Counted from the stretch's first letter, positions 36,564-46,177 are shown. The stretch: DNA of 64,000 nt from Pseudomonas sp. N3-W (GCF_024970185.1 NZ_CP103965.1:6467001-6531000), one strand, 5' to 3'. Translations and numbers: made by a program. The notes: a model not told the origin generated them from the sequence alone.

Positions 36564-37580
36564 TTACGCCCGAAATCGCAGACGTTGCAGCCAGGACGAA
36601 GTGACGCTCATGGCGTCACGCAATTGTGCGGCGGTGATGGTGCGATCCGCCGCATCGAAAGCCAGCGCTGTTCTCAGGGCTGGCCAGCAGTGTTTCGGTA
36701 GATGCTTGGGTGCGTGCAGCTCGCGCTCCAGGTGCTCGTCGCGGGCCTGGGTCGAGGGCAAGCGGCGAAACGGATGTTTGCCGCCCGCCAGTTCATACAG
36801 CACGCAGGCCACGCCATACACATCGGCGCTTGCCGACAGCGGCTGGCCTTCGAGCAGTTCCGGGGCGGCGTAGCCTGGCGTCCAGGCGTTGAAGCGCTCG
36901 CGGCTCAGGTGCGGCAGACCGGACAGGACGCCCTCCTCGGCCTGGCCGAGGCCGAAGTCGAACAGGCGCACGCCGTCTTCGCTGAGCATCACGTTGCTCG
37001 GTTTCATGTCACCGTGCAGCACGCCACGAGCGTGGGCGTAGGCCAATGCATCGAGCAGCGGCAGCGCGATGTCGCGCAATTCTTTCCACGGCAGGCCCAA
37101 TGGGCGCTCGCAGAGCAATTTGTCCAGGGTCAGCCCACGCATGAGTTCCATGGTGATGAAGGCGCGCTGGCAATCAGTGTCCACTTCAAAGGTGTGCAAA
37201 CGCAGCACGTTGTCGTGGCGCAGTCGTCGGGTCAGGGCAAACTCGCTGTAGAGCAAGGTGCTGGCATCCGGCGACTCGGCAAATTCTTCGCTGAGGATTT
37301 TCAGCGCAATGTAAGGATCGGGATCGCCGAACTGTTCGCTCAGCAAGTCCCGTGCACGGTAAACCGCGCCCATGCCACCGGCACCGAGCAGGCGCTCGAT
37401 GCGGTAACGGCCTGCCAGCACGTCGGGCATTTCGCCCACACTGGCCTTGGTCGGCGCCAGTGCAGGCTCAGCTTTGTGCGGCTGTCCATTCAGAGACTTG
37501 GCGAACGCAAAGTAGGTCAGGTTGTTGTCCTGCTCATCGCTCACCAGCAGGTCGTCGATCGGTCGCATGAGTTCAGTCAT
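36564..37580 (-). CDS. stk1: T6SS Ser/Thr protein kinase (Stk1/PpkA type)
   Basis: The ATG at 37580 overlaps the phosphatase stop by four bases (ATGA) and gives 338 residues. The kinase domain begins after a roughly 55-residue N-terminus. It has LLGAGGMGAVYRARD (P-loop), IALKIL (catalytic Lys), VLHGDMKPSNVML (catalytic Asp, with HGD in place of HRD) and LFDFGLGQ (DFG). It ends soon after the kinase lobe (LQRLRFRA), with no periplasmic sensor, so it is the short HSI-II type. The target is probably the FHA protein, controlling assembly. Confidence 0.9.
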   Translation of the reverse strand: MTELMRPIDDLLVSDEQDNNLTYFAFAKSLNGQPHKAEPALAPTKASVGEMPDVLAGRYRIERLLGAGGMGAVYRARDLLSEQFGDPDPYIALKILSEEFAESPDASTLLYSEFALTRRLRHDNVLRLHTFEVDTDCQRAFITMELMRGLTLDKLLCERPLGLPWKELRDIALPLLDALAYAHARGVLHGDMKPSNVMLSEDGVRLFDFGLGQAEEGVLSGLPHLSRERFNAWTPGYAAPELLEGQPLSASADVYGVACVLYELAGGKHPFRRLPSTQARDEHLERELHAPKHLPKHCWPALRTALAFDAADRTITAAQLRDAMSVTSSWLQRLRFRA

Positions 37581-38305
37581 TGGCGGATCACCACGGCGGT
37601 CAGGTTGTCCCGCGCCGAGCCTCGCAATGCGCCGTCGAACAGACGCTCCAGCGCAATGTGCGGCGCGGTCAGGCTCAGGGCGTTGCCCAAGGCATCGCTG
37701 CTGAGCCCTTGATACAAGCCATCGCTGCACAACAGAAACGTATCGCCGGGATAGACCTCGAGTTCAAGCACGTCCAGCGTCAACACATCGGCCGCCCCGA
37801 CCGCACGGGTCAGGGCATGGGCCGACGGATGCGCCTTGGCCTGTTCGACGCTCATCTGTTGCTCGTCGATCAGTTGCTGTTGCAGCGAATGGTCCTTGGA
37901 CAGCTGATACAGACGCTGGCCACGCCACATATAGCAGCGGCTGTCGCCGGCCCAGATGCAGGCCGCGCGATTGCCTTCCACCAGCAGCGCCACGACGGTG
38001 CTGCCCATGATGCTGTCGTGGCGCCCGGCCGTGACGGTCAACTCCTGACCCAGGCGGCGATTGATCCAGTGCAAACACTGGCGAATGCCTTTGAGTCGTT
38101 CGTCGAAGTCGTCCTGCACCGGCAATTCCGCCAGGCTGGCGACGATCAACTGGCTGGCGATGTCGCCACCCTGATGACCGCCCATGCCGTCCGCGACCAC
38201 CCACAGCCCCTGCTGTGGACAGTCCAGGAAAGCATCTTCGTTGCGCGCCCGAACCTTGCCGGCATCGGTGCGCGCAGCGCTGCGCCAGGGGCTGGCAACC
38301 AGCAT
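37577..38305 (-). CDS. stp1: T6SS PP2C-type Ser/Thr phosphatase (Stp1/PppA)
   Basis: The 242-residue PPM/PP2C phosphatase has its metal ligands in RNEDAFLD, VVADGMGGHQGG, LLCSDGLYQGL and ARDNLTAVVI. Its start overlaps the last base of the tssM stop, and its stop overlaps the kinase start. With the kinase and the FHA protein it forms the threonine-phosphorylation switch known from Pseudomonas T6SSs. Confidence 0.93.
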   Translation of the reverse strand: MLVASPWRSAARTDAGKVRARNEDAFLDCPQQGLWVVADGMGGHQGGDIASQLIVASLAELPVQDDFDERLKGIRQCLHWINRRLGQELTVTAGRHDSIMGSTVVALLVEGNRAACIWAGDSRCYMWRGQRLYQLSKDHSLQQQLIDEQQMSVEQAKAHPSAHALTRAVGAADVLTLDVLELEVYPGDTFLLCSDGLYQGLSSDALGNALSLTAPHIALERLFDGALRGSARDNLTAVVIRQ

Positions 38306-41300
38306 CAGAGCTGCACCGGCATACGGAAAGTGCGCAGCACGCCCATGTCGAACGGGTTCGGCGTGCGTTGGCTGGTCAGCAAGTAGTTGGCGCGCAGGCC
38401 ACCCACGTCAGCCTTGAGTACCAGCACGTCGCGACCGGTCATGTATTCGGTCTGCATCAGGTCGAACAGACGGAACAGTGACCACGGGCCGGAGTTCTTC
38501 TCGATGCCGATCGGGCGACCGACCATTTTGTCGAGGACCAGACTGGTGCGACCGTCTTCAGCATCGGTCGGCCATTTGAACGACACCGGCACGATCGGAC
38601 CATGACGGTACTCGATGGTCTTGTCGCCAAACTTGAACTCGGAACGGCTGACGGCCGGGTCGAGGGTGTACGGCTCCAGTTTGAACTGCACCTGCGGCTC
38701 GGCCGGGTTGTCGGCGAAGAAGCTCTGGCGAATAACCAGTGCGGCGGCCATCTGGTCGAGGTAGACCTTGGAGATCGGCAGGCTGTGACCGTCGACGCTG
38801 CGCATGCGGTAGTTGCCCGGATCACCGCTGACAAACGGACGCATGTAGGTGTCGAAGAAGCGGTCGGCGATGCCCTGAGCCTTGAAGAACTCGCGGAAAT
38901 CGCTGATCGCCACGTCGCTGGTGCTGTGGGCGCTGAACGGATAGCGCTTGTTGATCGCCTTGCCGTAGAAGCTGTACAGCTCGGCCTGATAACGCTGGTT
39001 CAGGTACTGGTAGGAATCGTTGAGCACCAGACGCCAGGTGTCTTCGGCCAATACGTTGAACCACACGCTCAACGGACGCGGCAAACGACCCGAAGCATTG
39101 CGCAGGTTGCTCAGCGCATCACGCTGGCCGCCCATGCGGGTCTTGGCCATTTCGAATGCCGCCTGCTCCGGCGAGCTGGCGCGCGCCAAGCTGGCCATCT
39201 GCAACTGCAGGTCGTTGAGCGCGGTCAGTGCCGGGGTCAGGTCAGCGGCCGGACCGTTGTTGTCATCCAGCAAACGGTGCAGCGGTTCGAAGCGACGTTG
39301 CAGGGATTTCTTCGCGGTGTCCGGCAGGTTCTTGGTCGCGGCCATGTCCGAGGCCTTGTCCGCTGCGGCGGATGCCAATTTGCCCAGCTTGCCCAACTTG
39401 CCTTTTTGCTCGCCCAGTTTTGCAGCGGCATCAGCGGCGTCATCCACCGGATCAGCTTCCGCCGGGAACCGGGTGTTCTCGCGCACTTCCACCAGCAATT
39501 GCAGGATCGGCGAGTTGGCCGAGGTCAGGCCCGCCAGTTGCTCGGCGCCTTCACCGAAGTCGTTGATCGCCGGCAGTGCCACCTGGCCGACCGCTTCACT
39601 CCAGAAATTGGCGTAGTCGCGGAAGTACAGTTGTTCCAGTTCGACCATCAGGCGACGCAAGTCCATGCCGCTGATGCCCGAGCCTTCGCCCAGCACCCAG
39701 TTGTCACGCAGGATGTCGGACACCAGCGCCGAGCCCTGGATCGAGAAGTACTGCTGATAACCCTGTTGGGTGTAGAACCCCGGGATCACGTAATCGGTGC
39801 CGACAAACAGCGCACCCTGTGGGCCCAGGTGTTGGCTCAAGCGGTATTCCGGCAGATTGCGAGCCTGCTCGCGCAGCATCCGGTAGACCACGTTGGCCAG
39901 CGACTCGCTGCGCAAGACCTGACGCGCCTGGGCCACCAGTTGATCGTTCAGCGGGTAGATGAACGGCTGCTTCAACAAACGCTCGAAGTGGGTGTTCAAA
40001 CCGTTCTGCACGGCCGTGTTGCCGGCGTAGCGCTGGGACCACTCGGTGGCGACCCAATCCTTGAGCCACGGTGCATCGCGACGGTCTTTCATGTTCAGCA
40101 TCAGGTACGCACGCAGGCTGTTGAGCAGGCGTTCGCGGTCCTTCATGTTGGCGCGGATCTGCCCTTCGAGCAGGGTCGCGACCCGAGGCAACAGCTGCGC
40201 TTCAAGCTCACGCTCGTAGGCGGCCTTGACCACTGGATTGACGTCTTCGCCCTGATACAGACCGCCGCGTTCGTGATAACCGACGTCGCCCTTTTTCGGG
40301 AACACCTGAGTGGCCGCGTAGCTGCTGTCGAGGGGCTTGAGCACCGCCATCGAGTCATCGCGAGCGGTCAGGGCCGAACGCTGTTGCGTCCAGTTCTGCG
40401 CCAGCGTTCGCAGGTTTTCCAGGCGCTCGTAGTTGGCCGAGAAACCGCCCGCCCAGAGCATGCCGAACAGCGCCAGTGCCGCCAGTGCACCTACATAAAG
40501 CGCACGCTGGCCCCAGTGGATGCGGCTGCGTTCGCGCTTGTCCAGACCGGCCAGATCGGCCTCGGGGAAAATCACCCGGCTGAGCAAATGGTGGATGAAC
40601 CGCGAACGGCCACTGCGCAGGGTCGGCAGCATGCCGCTCTTCATGCCCAGGTTGGCGCCGATCGCCGCCGCGCTCGGGTCCATTTCCTGGGTCAGGTGCG
40701 GTGCGCTGGTCAGGTAGAAACCGCGCAGCTGGCTGACACGCTGGTAGCGATTGCCGGTGAACGCCATGTCGACGAACAGGCACAGGCGCTCGCCGATCTG
40801 GCCGAGTTGATGCGGGAAATCGAGGATGCGGCCACGGCGCTGGGTGTCGCGCTCCTGGTGCATGCGCATGATCACCTGACTGTTGAGGCGACGCAGCAGC
40901 TCTTCGAACTCGGAACGCAGCACGGTGGCATCGGCGCCGCTCTGCTCTTTGCGGAAGCTGGTGCCGAGCACCTGATCGCTTTCTTCGCGGGTCAGTTGAT
41001 CGAAGAATTCGTCGAAACCGAGCAGCGTGTCAGCCTTGCTCAGCACCAGATAGATCGGCACATCGACGTGCAGTTTCTGATGCACATCTTGCAAGCGGGC
41101 GCGGACCTGACGGGCCAGGACTTCGAGTTCTTTCTCGTCGGGGCACAGCAGGCTTTCCACCGGGATGGCCACCAACACACCGTTCAACGGACGGTTGCGA
41201 CGACGCTTGCGCAGCAGGTCGAGCAAGGTGCTCCAGGCGCTGCCGTCGACTTCGCCGTCTGGCTGGGTCAGGTAGCGGCCAGCGGTATCGATCAGTACGC

Positions 41301-41844
41301 CGTGGTCGGCGAAGTACCAGTCGCAGTGACGGGTGCCGAGGGTGTCGCGGGTCAGCTTGCGGTCGATCTTGTTGATCGGAAACTCAAGGCCCGAGAAGTC
41401 CAGCAAGCTGGTCTTGCCGCTGCCCTGTGGGCCGATCAGCAAGTACCACGGCAAGTCACCGCGCCAACGTTCGCTGCGCCCGCGATAGAGGCTCGAAGTC
41501 TTCAGGGTTTTGAGGGCGTCCTTGAACCGCGCCTTCAACTCCTTCTGCTCTTCGTCGATCAGCTCTTCGCGGCGGATACGGTCCTGGCCGTCTTCGGTGT
41601 CCTCGACAGCCTTTTTGCGCACACCGGCGCGCCAGCTGACGAAGACCATGGTCAGGCCCCAGATCAGGAACAGCACACTGATGGTCAGCAAGCGGGAGGT
41701 GGAGCCTTCCCAGAACTTGTAGTCATCGACCGCCAGCAGCGGCCCGGCGAACCACACCAGCAGCGCGACGAACAGCACCAGCAGCAGGGTCCAGACCCAG
41801 GTCTTGCGCAGGAATGCGCCGACTTTCTTGAAAAACTTTTTCAT
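38305..41844 (-). CDS. tssM: T6SS membrane complex protein TssM (IcmF)
   Basis: The 1179-residue inner-membrane channel protein links TssL to TssJ. The ATG at 41844 (MKKFFKKVG) is used; a GTG just before is less likely. Two N-terminal membrane segments (about 18-38 and 52-72) are followed by a cytoplasmic NTPase-like domain with an intact Walker A, GPQGSGKT (138-145). A third membrane segment is near 440-460, and a large periplasmic region with the IcmF-related and DUF1215-like C-terminal parts completes the protein. Not all TssMs keep the Walker A; this one does. It lies 13 bases after tssL. Confidence 0.95.
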   Translation of the reverse strand: MKKFFKKVGAFLRKTWVWTLLLVLFVALLVWFAGPLLAVDDYKFWEGSTSRLLTISVLFLIWGLTMVFVSWRAGVRKKAVEDTEDGQDRIRREELIDEEQKELKARFKDALKTLKTSSLYRGRSERWRGDLPWYLLIGPQGSGKTSLLDFSGLEFPINKIDRKLTRDTLGTRHCDWYFADHGVLIDTAGRYLTQPDGEVDGSAWSTLLDLLRKRRRNRPLNGVLVAIPVESLLCPDEKELEVLARQVRARLQDVHQKLHVDVPIYLVLSKADTLLGFDEFFDQLTREESDQVLGTSFRKEQSGADATVLRSEFEELLRRLNSQVIMRMHQERDTQRRGRILDFPHQLGQIGERLCLFVDMAFTGNRYQRVSQLRGFYLTSAPHLTQEMDPSAAAIGANLGMKSGMLPTLRSGRSRFIHHLLSRVIFPEADLAGLDKRERSRIHWGQRALYVGALAALALFGMLWAGGFSANYERLENLRTLAQNWTQQRSALTARDDSMAVLKPLDSSYAATQVFPKKGDVGYHERGGLYQGEDVNPVVKAAYERELEAQLLPRVATLLEGQIRANMKDRERLLNSLRAYLMLNMKDRRDAPWLKDWVATEWSQRYAGNTAVQNGLNTHFERLLKQPFIYPLNDQLVAQARQVLRSESLANVVYRMLREQARNLPEYRLSQHLGPQGALFVGTDYVIPGFYTQQGYQQYFSIQGSALVSDILRDNWVLGEGSGISGMDLRRLMVELEQLYFRDYANFWSEAVGQVALPAINDFGEGAEQLAGLTSANSPILQLLVEVRENTRFPAEADPVDDAADAAAKLGEQKGKLGKLGKLASAAADKASDMAATKNLPDTAKKSLQRRFEPLHRLLDDNNGPAADLTPALTALNDLQLQMASLARASSPEQAAFEMAKTRMGGQRDALSNLRNASGRLPRPLSVWFNVLAEDTWRLVLNDSYQYLNQRYQAELYSFYGKAINKRYPFSAHSTSDVAISDFREFFKAQGIADRFFDTYMRPFVSGDPGNYRMRSVDGHSLPISKVYLDQMAAALVIRQSFFADNPAEPQVQFKLEPYTLDPAVSRSEFKFGDKTIEYRHGPIVPVSFKWPTDAEDGRTSLVLDKMVGRPIGIEKNSGPWSLFRLFDLMQTEYMTGRDVLVLKADVGGLRANYLLTSQRTPNPFDMGVLRTFRMPVQL

Positions 41845-41857
41845 CACACGTCCCTGT

Positions 41858-42733
41858 TTACGGCTGCGACTGCGGCTGGGCCGCTGCCGGATCTAGCGGC
41901 TGATAAGGTTGCAGAACGGTGTCGCGTTGCTCGCCCAGTACCCAGGCGAAGCCCGAGTACATGACCACCAGGCAGACGAAGGTGAACAGCACCACCATCC
42001 ACGCCGGCACGATGCGCACCAGGCTGCGGCGCTGATCGTTCAGGCCTTCCCAATGCGGCGACAACTCGCGGGGCACGTCACCGCGCAATTGACGGATCTG
42101 GCGATACAGGGCGTCGCGGATGCCTTCGAGTTCGAGCATGCCGCGAGCCTGCACCCGGTACTTGCCTTCAAAGCCCAGGGACAGGCACAGGTACATCAGC
42201 TCCAGCATCGGCAGGTGCTTGACCGGGTTCTTCGACAGGCGATCCAGCAGCTGGAAGAACTTCTCGCCGCCAAACGTTTCGTTGTGGAAGCTGCTGAGCA
42301 GACTCATCTGCGACCACTCGCTCTCGTTGCCCCACGGCGTGGTCACGACCGCTTCGTCGGCCACGGTGCAGAGCACGTAGCGCGCCGCCATCACCTGGCT
42401 GCTTTCGGCGCCATTGTGCAAGGCGCTGACTTCAAACAGTTTCAGCCCGGTGGTCAGTCGCTCGTTGAGCGCGTGCATGTCTTCGCGGGTTTGGCTGTGC
42501 TTGAGGCGCACCACTTCCGACAACAGCTCGGAGGCGGCGGCCACCAGCGAGTTGAGGCTGATGTTGAACGCTTCGGCCGGGCGCAGGCGCGCGGCGTAGA
42601 TCATGCGTTCTTCGAGCTGCTCGAAACGTGGCGGCGCAGCGAAGTCCGTCAGCGGACTCGACGCCGGGCCGTGGCCCTGACGGTCGAGCAGGACGGTTTT
42701 GTCGTCCTGGTTGTATTCCGTGTCCTTGATCAT
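41858..42733 (-). CDS. tssL: T6SS protein TssL (DotU family)
   Basis: The 291-residue protein has a cytoplasmic DotU helical domain (about 40-225; ERMIYAARLRPAEAFN, AVVTTPWGNESEW, FHNETFGGEKFFQLLDRL) and a C-terminal membrane anchor (about 245-270; WMVVLFTFVCLVVMYSGFAWVLG). A short Pro/Gln tail ends it, so there is no OmpA-like peptidoglycan-binding extension. It partners with TssM and TssJ. Confidence 0.95.
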   Translation of the reverse strand: MIKDTEYNQDDKTVLLDRQGHGPASSPLTDFAAPPRFEQLEERMIYAARLRPAEAFNISLNSLVAAASELLSEVVRLKHSQTREDMHALNERLTTGLKLFEVSALHNGAESSQVMAARYVLCTVADEAVVTTPWGNESEWSQMSLLSSFHNETFGGEKFFQLLDRLSKNPVKHLPMLELMYLCLSLGFEGKYRVQARGMLELEGIRDALYRQIRQLRGDVPRELSPHWEGLNDQRRSLVRIVPAWMVVLFTFVCLVVMYSGFAWVLGEQRDTVLQPYQPLDPAAAQPQSQP

Positions 42734-42738
42734 GTCGG

Positions 42739-44070
42739 TCAGTTCCTGATGGCCCAGAATTTCAGTTCAAGCTCGGCGAATTCGCCGGACACGTGGAACG
42801 CGAAACCGCCGGAGCGTTCGAGTTGTGCCAGGTCTTCGGAACTGAGTTCGAGGATGAAATAGGTTTTGTTGGAGTGGAACGCGATCTGCCGTGGCGCCAC
42901 CGGCAACGGTTTGACCTTGATGCCTGGCAGGTGCAGGTTGACCAGCTGGCGGATGCGCTCCACCGGGCCGACCTTGAGGTGCGCCGGCAAGCGGTGGCGC
43001 AGTTCTTCGGAGTCGCAGTTGGCACTGGCCGCCAGCACGAACGACGCCGAGCCCAGCAGTTTGTGGTCGTGCAACGGCGAGACGATGATGCCGTACTGAC
43101 GCGCTTGCAGGATCAGTTCGATGGCGTGCTGTTCCAGCACCATCGACAACACCTGACGAATCGCTTCCATCAGTTTGCGAAAGCTCGCGCCCTGGTCGCT
43201 GTGCTGATAACGGCTGTCCAGGCGCGGGCGTTTACTGTCGCTGGAGAAGGTCGCCAGATCGCCGAGCATGGTCAGCAGCGTGCGGTACAACTCTTCCGGG
43301 TGCACCTGTTCCAGGCCGAGGTAGTGACGCAGCAGCAGTTCGGTGCGGTTGATCAGTTGCAGCATCATGAAATCGCCGACTTCCGCGCCACCGACCTTGC
43401 CGTTGGAGCGGATCCGGTCGGCGATGGTGTCGCCCCGGTGGCCGAGCATGCTGATCACTTCCTTGAGGCACGACAGCAGGTAGCTGGAGGCGTGCGCCTG
43501 GATGTAGGTCGGCACGAAGTCCGGGTCGAGGCTGATCACGCCGTCCGGCGTGGTGTCGAGCACTTCGCAGATCTTCAGCTTCACGTACGCCTGATCGCTC
43601 TGCTGCTCGCCGAGCAACAGTTTGAAATCCGGGCGGGCACAGCTGACCTGGCTGGCGGAGTCGTCGCCGGCGTTGGAGTCGGCCACTTCCGCTTCGTACG
43701 CGGTGTAGCGGGCCAGCACGTCGGACTGCTCCGGGCGACGGGCCTCAATGTGGTTGCCGGTCACCAGCGGCAGCGCCAGGTAGATCGGCGTGTTGCCGGT
43801 GTTCGGCGGCACGTCGAGGGCCAACGGCTCGGTGTTGCCGCCCAGTTCGAACAGGCTGCCGTCCGGCAGAATCCCCGAGGCCTGGCTGATCACCAGTTTG
43901 CCCATGTTGAGGAACTGCAAGTCGATGTCCAGGTTCAGGAAGCCCCAGGTGTAGCTGCCCAGCAACTGGGTGCGGGTCTTCATCTGGTGGTCGTAGTAAC
44001 GATCGTTGTGCTGGAAGTGCTGCGGACGCAGCAACATACCTTCCTGCCAAATGACTTTATGGGAGTTCAT
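42739..44070 (-). CDS. tssK: T6SS baseplate protein TssK
   Basis: The 443-residue trimeric connector between baseplate and membrane complex begins MNSHKVIWQEGMLLRPQHFQ, the typical TssK N-terminus, with LEQVHPEELYRTLLTMLGDLATFS in the helical middle. It lies two bases after tssJ and five before tssL, in the tight HSI-II order. Confidence 0.96.
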   Translation of the reverse strand: MNSHKVIWQEGMLLRPQHFQHNDRYYDHQMKTRTQLLGSYTWGFLNLDIDLQFLNMGKLVISQASGILPDGSLFELGGNTEPLALDVPPNTGNTPIYLALPLVTGNHIEARRPEQSDVLARYTAYEAEVADSNAGDDSASQVSCARPDFKLLLGEQQSDQAYVKLKICEVLDTTPDGVISLDPDFVPTYIQAHASSYLLSCLKEVISMLGHRGDTIADRIRSNGKVGGAEVGDFMMLQLINRTELLLRHYLGLEQVHPEELYRTLLTMLGDLATFSSDSKRPRLDSRYQHSDQGASFRKLMEAIRQVLSMVLEQHAIELILQARQYGIIVSPLHDHKLLGSASFVLAASANCDSEELRHRLPAHLKVGPVERIRQLVNLHLPGIKVKPLPVAPRQIAFHSNKTYFILELSSEDLAQLERSGGFAFHVSGEFAELELKFWAIRN

Positions 44071-44072
44071 GG

Positions 44073-44573
44073 TCAGTCATCCGCCTTGGCGAGCGATTCA
44101 TGGGTGTTGCGAATACCGGACTGGTCGAGGGTCAGGTCGGCGTCGGTGACTTCCACCGGGGTGACTTGCACCGTGTAGCGCCATTTGCTTTCCGGCAGGT
44201 CGCGGTAGGCGGCCAGAACGCCGATGTAGCGGCTGCCCTCCTCCACGCTGAGCTTGAGCTCGACGGTTTCACCCGGGCGCAGTTCCAGCTCTTCGCTGGC
44301 AACCATGTCCGGTGCCAGGGATTCCTTGGCCCGTTCGTACAGGCTGAAGAAGTCCGCGTTCTCGAACGCCACCGGGTGCTTGAGCTCGAACAGGCGCACG
44401 ACAATCGGCGACGGACGACCATTGAGGTCCGGGTTCAGCTGATCACTGGCGGTCAGCTTCAGGTTCACCTTGGTGACGTGGGAATACGGCGAGATCGTCG
44501 AGCAGCCGGCCATCAGCACCAGGGCGGTCAGCGCAGTCAGCATCTTGAGAAAAACGGTCGAGCGGCGAGACAT
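44073..44573 (-). CDS. tssJ: T6SS outer-membrane lipoprotein TssJ
   Basis: Three ATGs lie close together; the third (44573, MSRRSTVF) is best placed, eight bases after AAGGA, and gives 166 residues. The lipobox LVLMAGC puts the lipid-anchored Cys at about residue 23. The transthyretin-like body includes VNLKLTASDQLNPD and PSPIVVRLFELKHPVAFENADFF. It contacts TssM in the periplasm. Confidence 0.94.
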   Translation of the reverse strand: MSRRSTVFLKMLTALTALVLMAGCSTISPYSHVTKVNLKLTASDQLNPDLNGRPSPIVVRLFELKHPVAFENADFFSLYERAKESLAPDMVASEELELRPGETVELKLSVEEGSRYIGVLAAYRDLPESKWRYTVQVTPVEVTDADLTLDQSGIRNTHESLAKADD

Positions 44574-44578
44574 GCGCA

Positions 44579-45775
44579 TCATCCTTGGTGGTCGGTGTGT
44601 AGGGTGGAAATCAGGCGGATCTGTTCTTCGTAGGCCTGGGCGAAGTCGCGGGCCAGCAGGCGCTCGCTCCAGTCATCGTCCTGACGCAACGCCTGGTGAT
44701 AACGGCCATAGGCTCTCCAGCGGCTGCCGGACGTGGCGATCAACGGCTTGTTGTCACGCTCGAAACGCAGGGTCAGCTGCTGCGGCGAGAAGTGTTCCAG
44801 CGTGCCGCGAACGGCGGCGCGGCTGGCGGTCAACAGTGCCACCTGATGCGCCTGCAAATCGCGGAACGCACGGGAGATTGCCTGCTCGGCCGGTAACTGG
44901 CCCGGCTTGTTCGGCTGCAACAAAATATCCAGCGCTTCACCGGCATCGACGGCGAATTTCAACGGGTTTTTCTGGCTGCCTTGCACGGTGGTCTGGGCCA
45001 GGCGCAGTTCGTTTTTCAATTCGCTGCGGGTACGCAGGCTCTGCTGCAAACCGGCCACGCTCTGCTTGAGCAGGCGTGCCGCGTTCAGCGCCAGCGCCTC
45101 TTTGGCGTTGTGGTCGAGGCCCTTGAGGTCCACGCCCAAGGCAGCACCGAAGTGGTCCCAGAAGCTGTCGCTCTGACGCTCGACCGCCTTCGGCGCTGGC
45201 GCCGGTGCAGGCTCTGCCGGGGCGTCGATCAGCTCCGGCACCATCAGGCTTTCCATGTCGATGCGTGCGTAGTCGGCGCGCTGACGGGTGTCCTCGATGG
45301 TGGTGCTCGGCGAGATCAGTTCGTCGATTTCCGAGTACACGCGTTCCTGCTGGTCGAGGGCGTTCAGCGGATCGAGGTCGAGGAACGCATCGTCCGGAAT
45401 GATGCTGCCGGCGGCTTGCGGGCGGCCCACTTCCACGTCGAAGTTCGCCGGGTCGCGCACCAGCCGCGCACGGATCTCGAAATCACCCAGCACGTACACG
45501 CTGCCGTGCTCGATCCGCACCGCTTCGCCCTTGCGCAGGCGCGCGCCGCTTTCGCTGTCCGAAATACCGTTGCTGCTGGTATCGGTCAGGAAAAACGTGC
45601 CCTCGCGATAGCTGATCATCGCGTGGTGGTTGGACAGGTGACGCTTGCGGTCCGGGATGATCCAGTCGCAGTCTTCACCCCGGCCAATCACGCCACCGGC
45701 CTGTTTGAAGGTCTTCTGGCACAGCTCCGTGGGCACGAACTGCTTGGTGTTCAGCATTTCGAAAACCAGTTCCAT
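44579..45775 (-). CDS. fha: T6SS FHA-domain protein
   Basis: The ATG at 45775, with AAGGAG about 9 bases upstream, gives 398 residues; the longer frame is ignored. The N-terminal FHA domain (about 1-95; VIGRGEDCDWIIPD, HLSNHHAMI, TSSNGI) binds phosphothreonine. A Pro/Ala-rich linker (near 180-195) follows, and the C-terminal half is the T6SS ImpI/VasC-type domain. In HSI-II the Stk1/Stp1 pair acts on this protein. The stop is five bases before the tssJ start. Confidence 0.92.
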   Translation of the reverse strand: MELVFEMLNTKQFVPTELCQKTFKQAGGVIGRGEDCDWIIPDRKRHLSNHHAMISYREGTFFLTDTSSNGISDSESGARLRKGEAVRIEHGSVYVLGDFEIRARLVRDPANFDVEVGRPQAAGSIIPDDAFLDLDPLNALDQQERVYSEIDELISPSTTIEDTRQRADYARIDMESLMVPELIDAPAEPAPAPAPKAVERQSDSFWDHFGAALGVDLKGLDHNAKEALALNAARLLKQSVAGLQQSLRTRSELKNELRLAQTTVQGSQKNPLKFAVDAGEALDILLQPNKPGQLPAEQAISRAFRDLQAHQVALLTASRAAVRGTLEHFSPQQLTLRFERDNKPLIATSGSRWRAYGRYHQALRQDDDWSERLLARDFAQAYEEQIRLISTLHTDHQG

Positions 45776-45792
45776 GATGATGCTCCTTGCGG

Positions 45793-45933
45793 TCACTTGC
45801 CGCGATTGACCGCCTGCGGATCACCCAATGGGCGATAGGTGTTGTCGTTGTATTTGTAATTGCCGTTGCAGCCGCCGAGGCCGCATAGAACGACGAGGGT
45901 CAGCAGGACGGCTTGCCAGTGACGAACAGACAT
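45793..45933 (-). CDS. Tiny T6SS-linked lipoprotein (OrfX position of HSI-II)
   Basis: A 46-residue protein beginning MSVRHWQAVLLTLVVLCGL, with a lipobox LGGC (Cys at about 22) and a 24-residue mature tail, NGNYKYNDNTYRPLGD and a basic end. GAGACCCTCTG rather than a strong ribosome site precedes it. In P. aeruginosa HSI-II a similarly small gene sits between sfa2 and fha2, so position and lipobox support it. Its function is unknown. A 306-base gap with a REPIN separates it from the sigma-54 activator gene upstream. Confidence 0.75.
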   Translation of the reverse strand: MSVRHWQAVLLTLVVLCGLGGCNGNYKYNDNTYRPLGDPQAVNRGK

Positions 45934-46047
45934 CAGAGGGTCTCCAGAGGTGAACAAAGTACAAAGCGCCGACCCTTTCGGGCGGCGCTGTTGGAAGCGA
46001 ATGAGGTGAAACCGAGGGCTCTGGCACGGGGCCTTGAGCTTCGCCTT

Positions 46048-46177
46048 TGTGGCGAGGGAGCTTGCTCCCGCTCGGCTGCGCAGCAGTCGTAAAACAGCAG
46101 ATGCGGTTTGACTGACATGCTGCGGTGTGTGGTTTTGGGGCTGCTGCGCAACCCAGCGGGAGCAAGCTCCCTCGCCA
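46048..46177. repeat. REPIN inside the T6SS operon
   Basis: TTTGTGGCGAGGGAGCTTGC at the left and its inverse GAGCAAGCTCCCTCGCCAGA at the right, with inner CTGCGCAGCAG and CTGCTGCGCA arms. It lies in the only long gap (45934-46239) of the core tss operon, between the sigma-54 activator and the small lipoprotein. Confidence 0.85.

Noticed and set aside
38602..41964. Very long open frame antisense to tssM (1120 codons)
   Set aside because: Same cause: high-GC codon bias keeps the opposite frame open. The translation is low-complexity and the minus-strand tssM is unmistakable.
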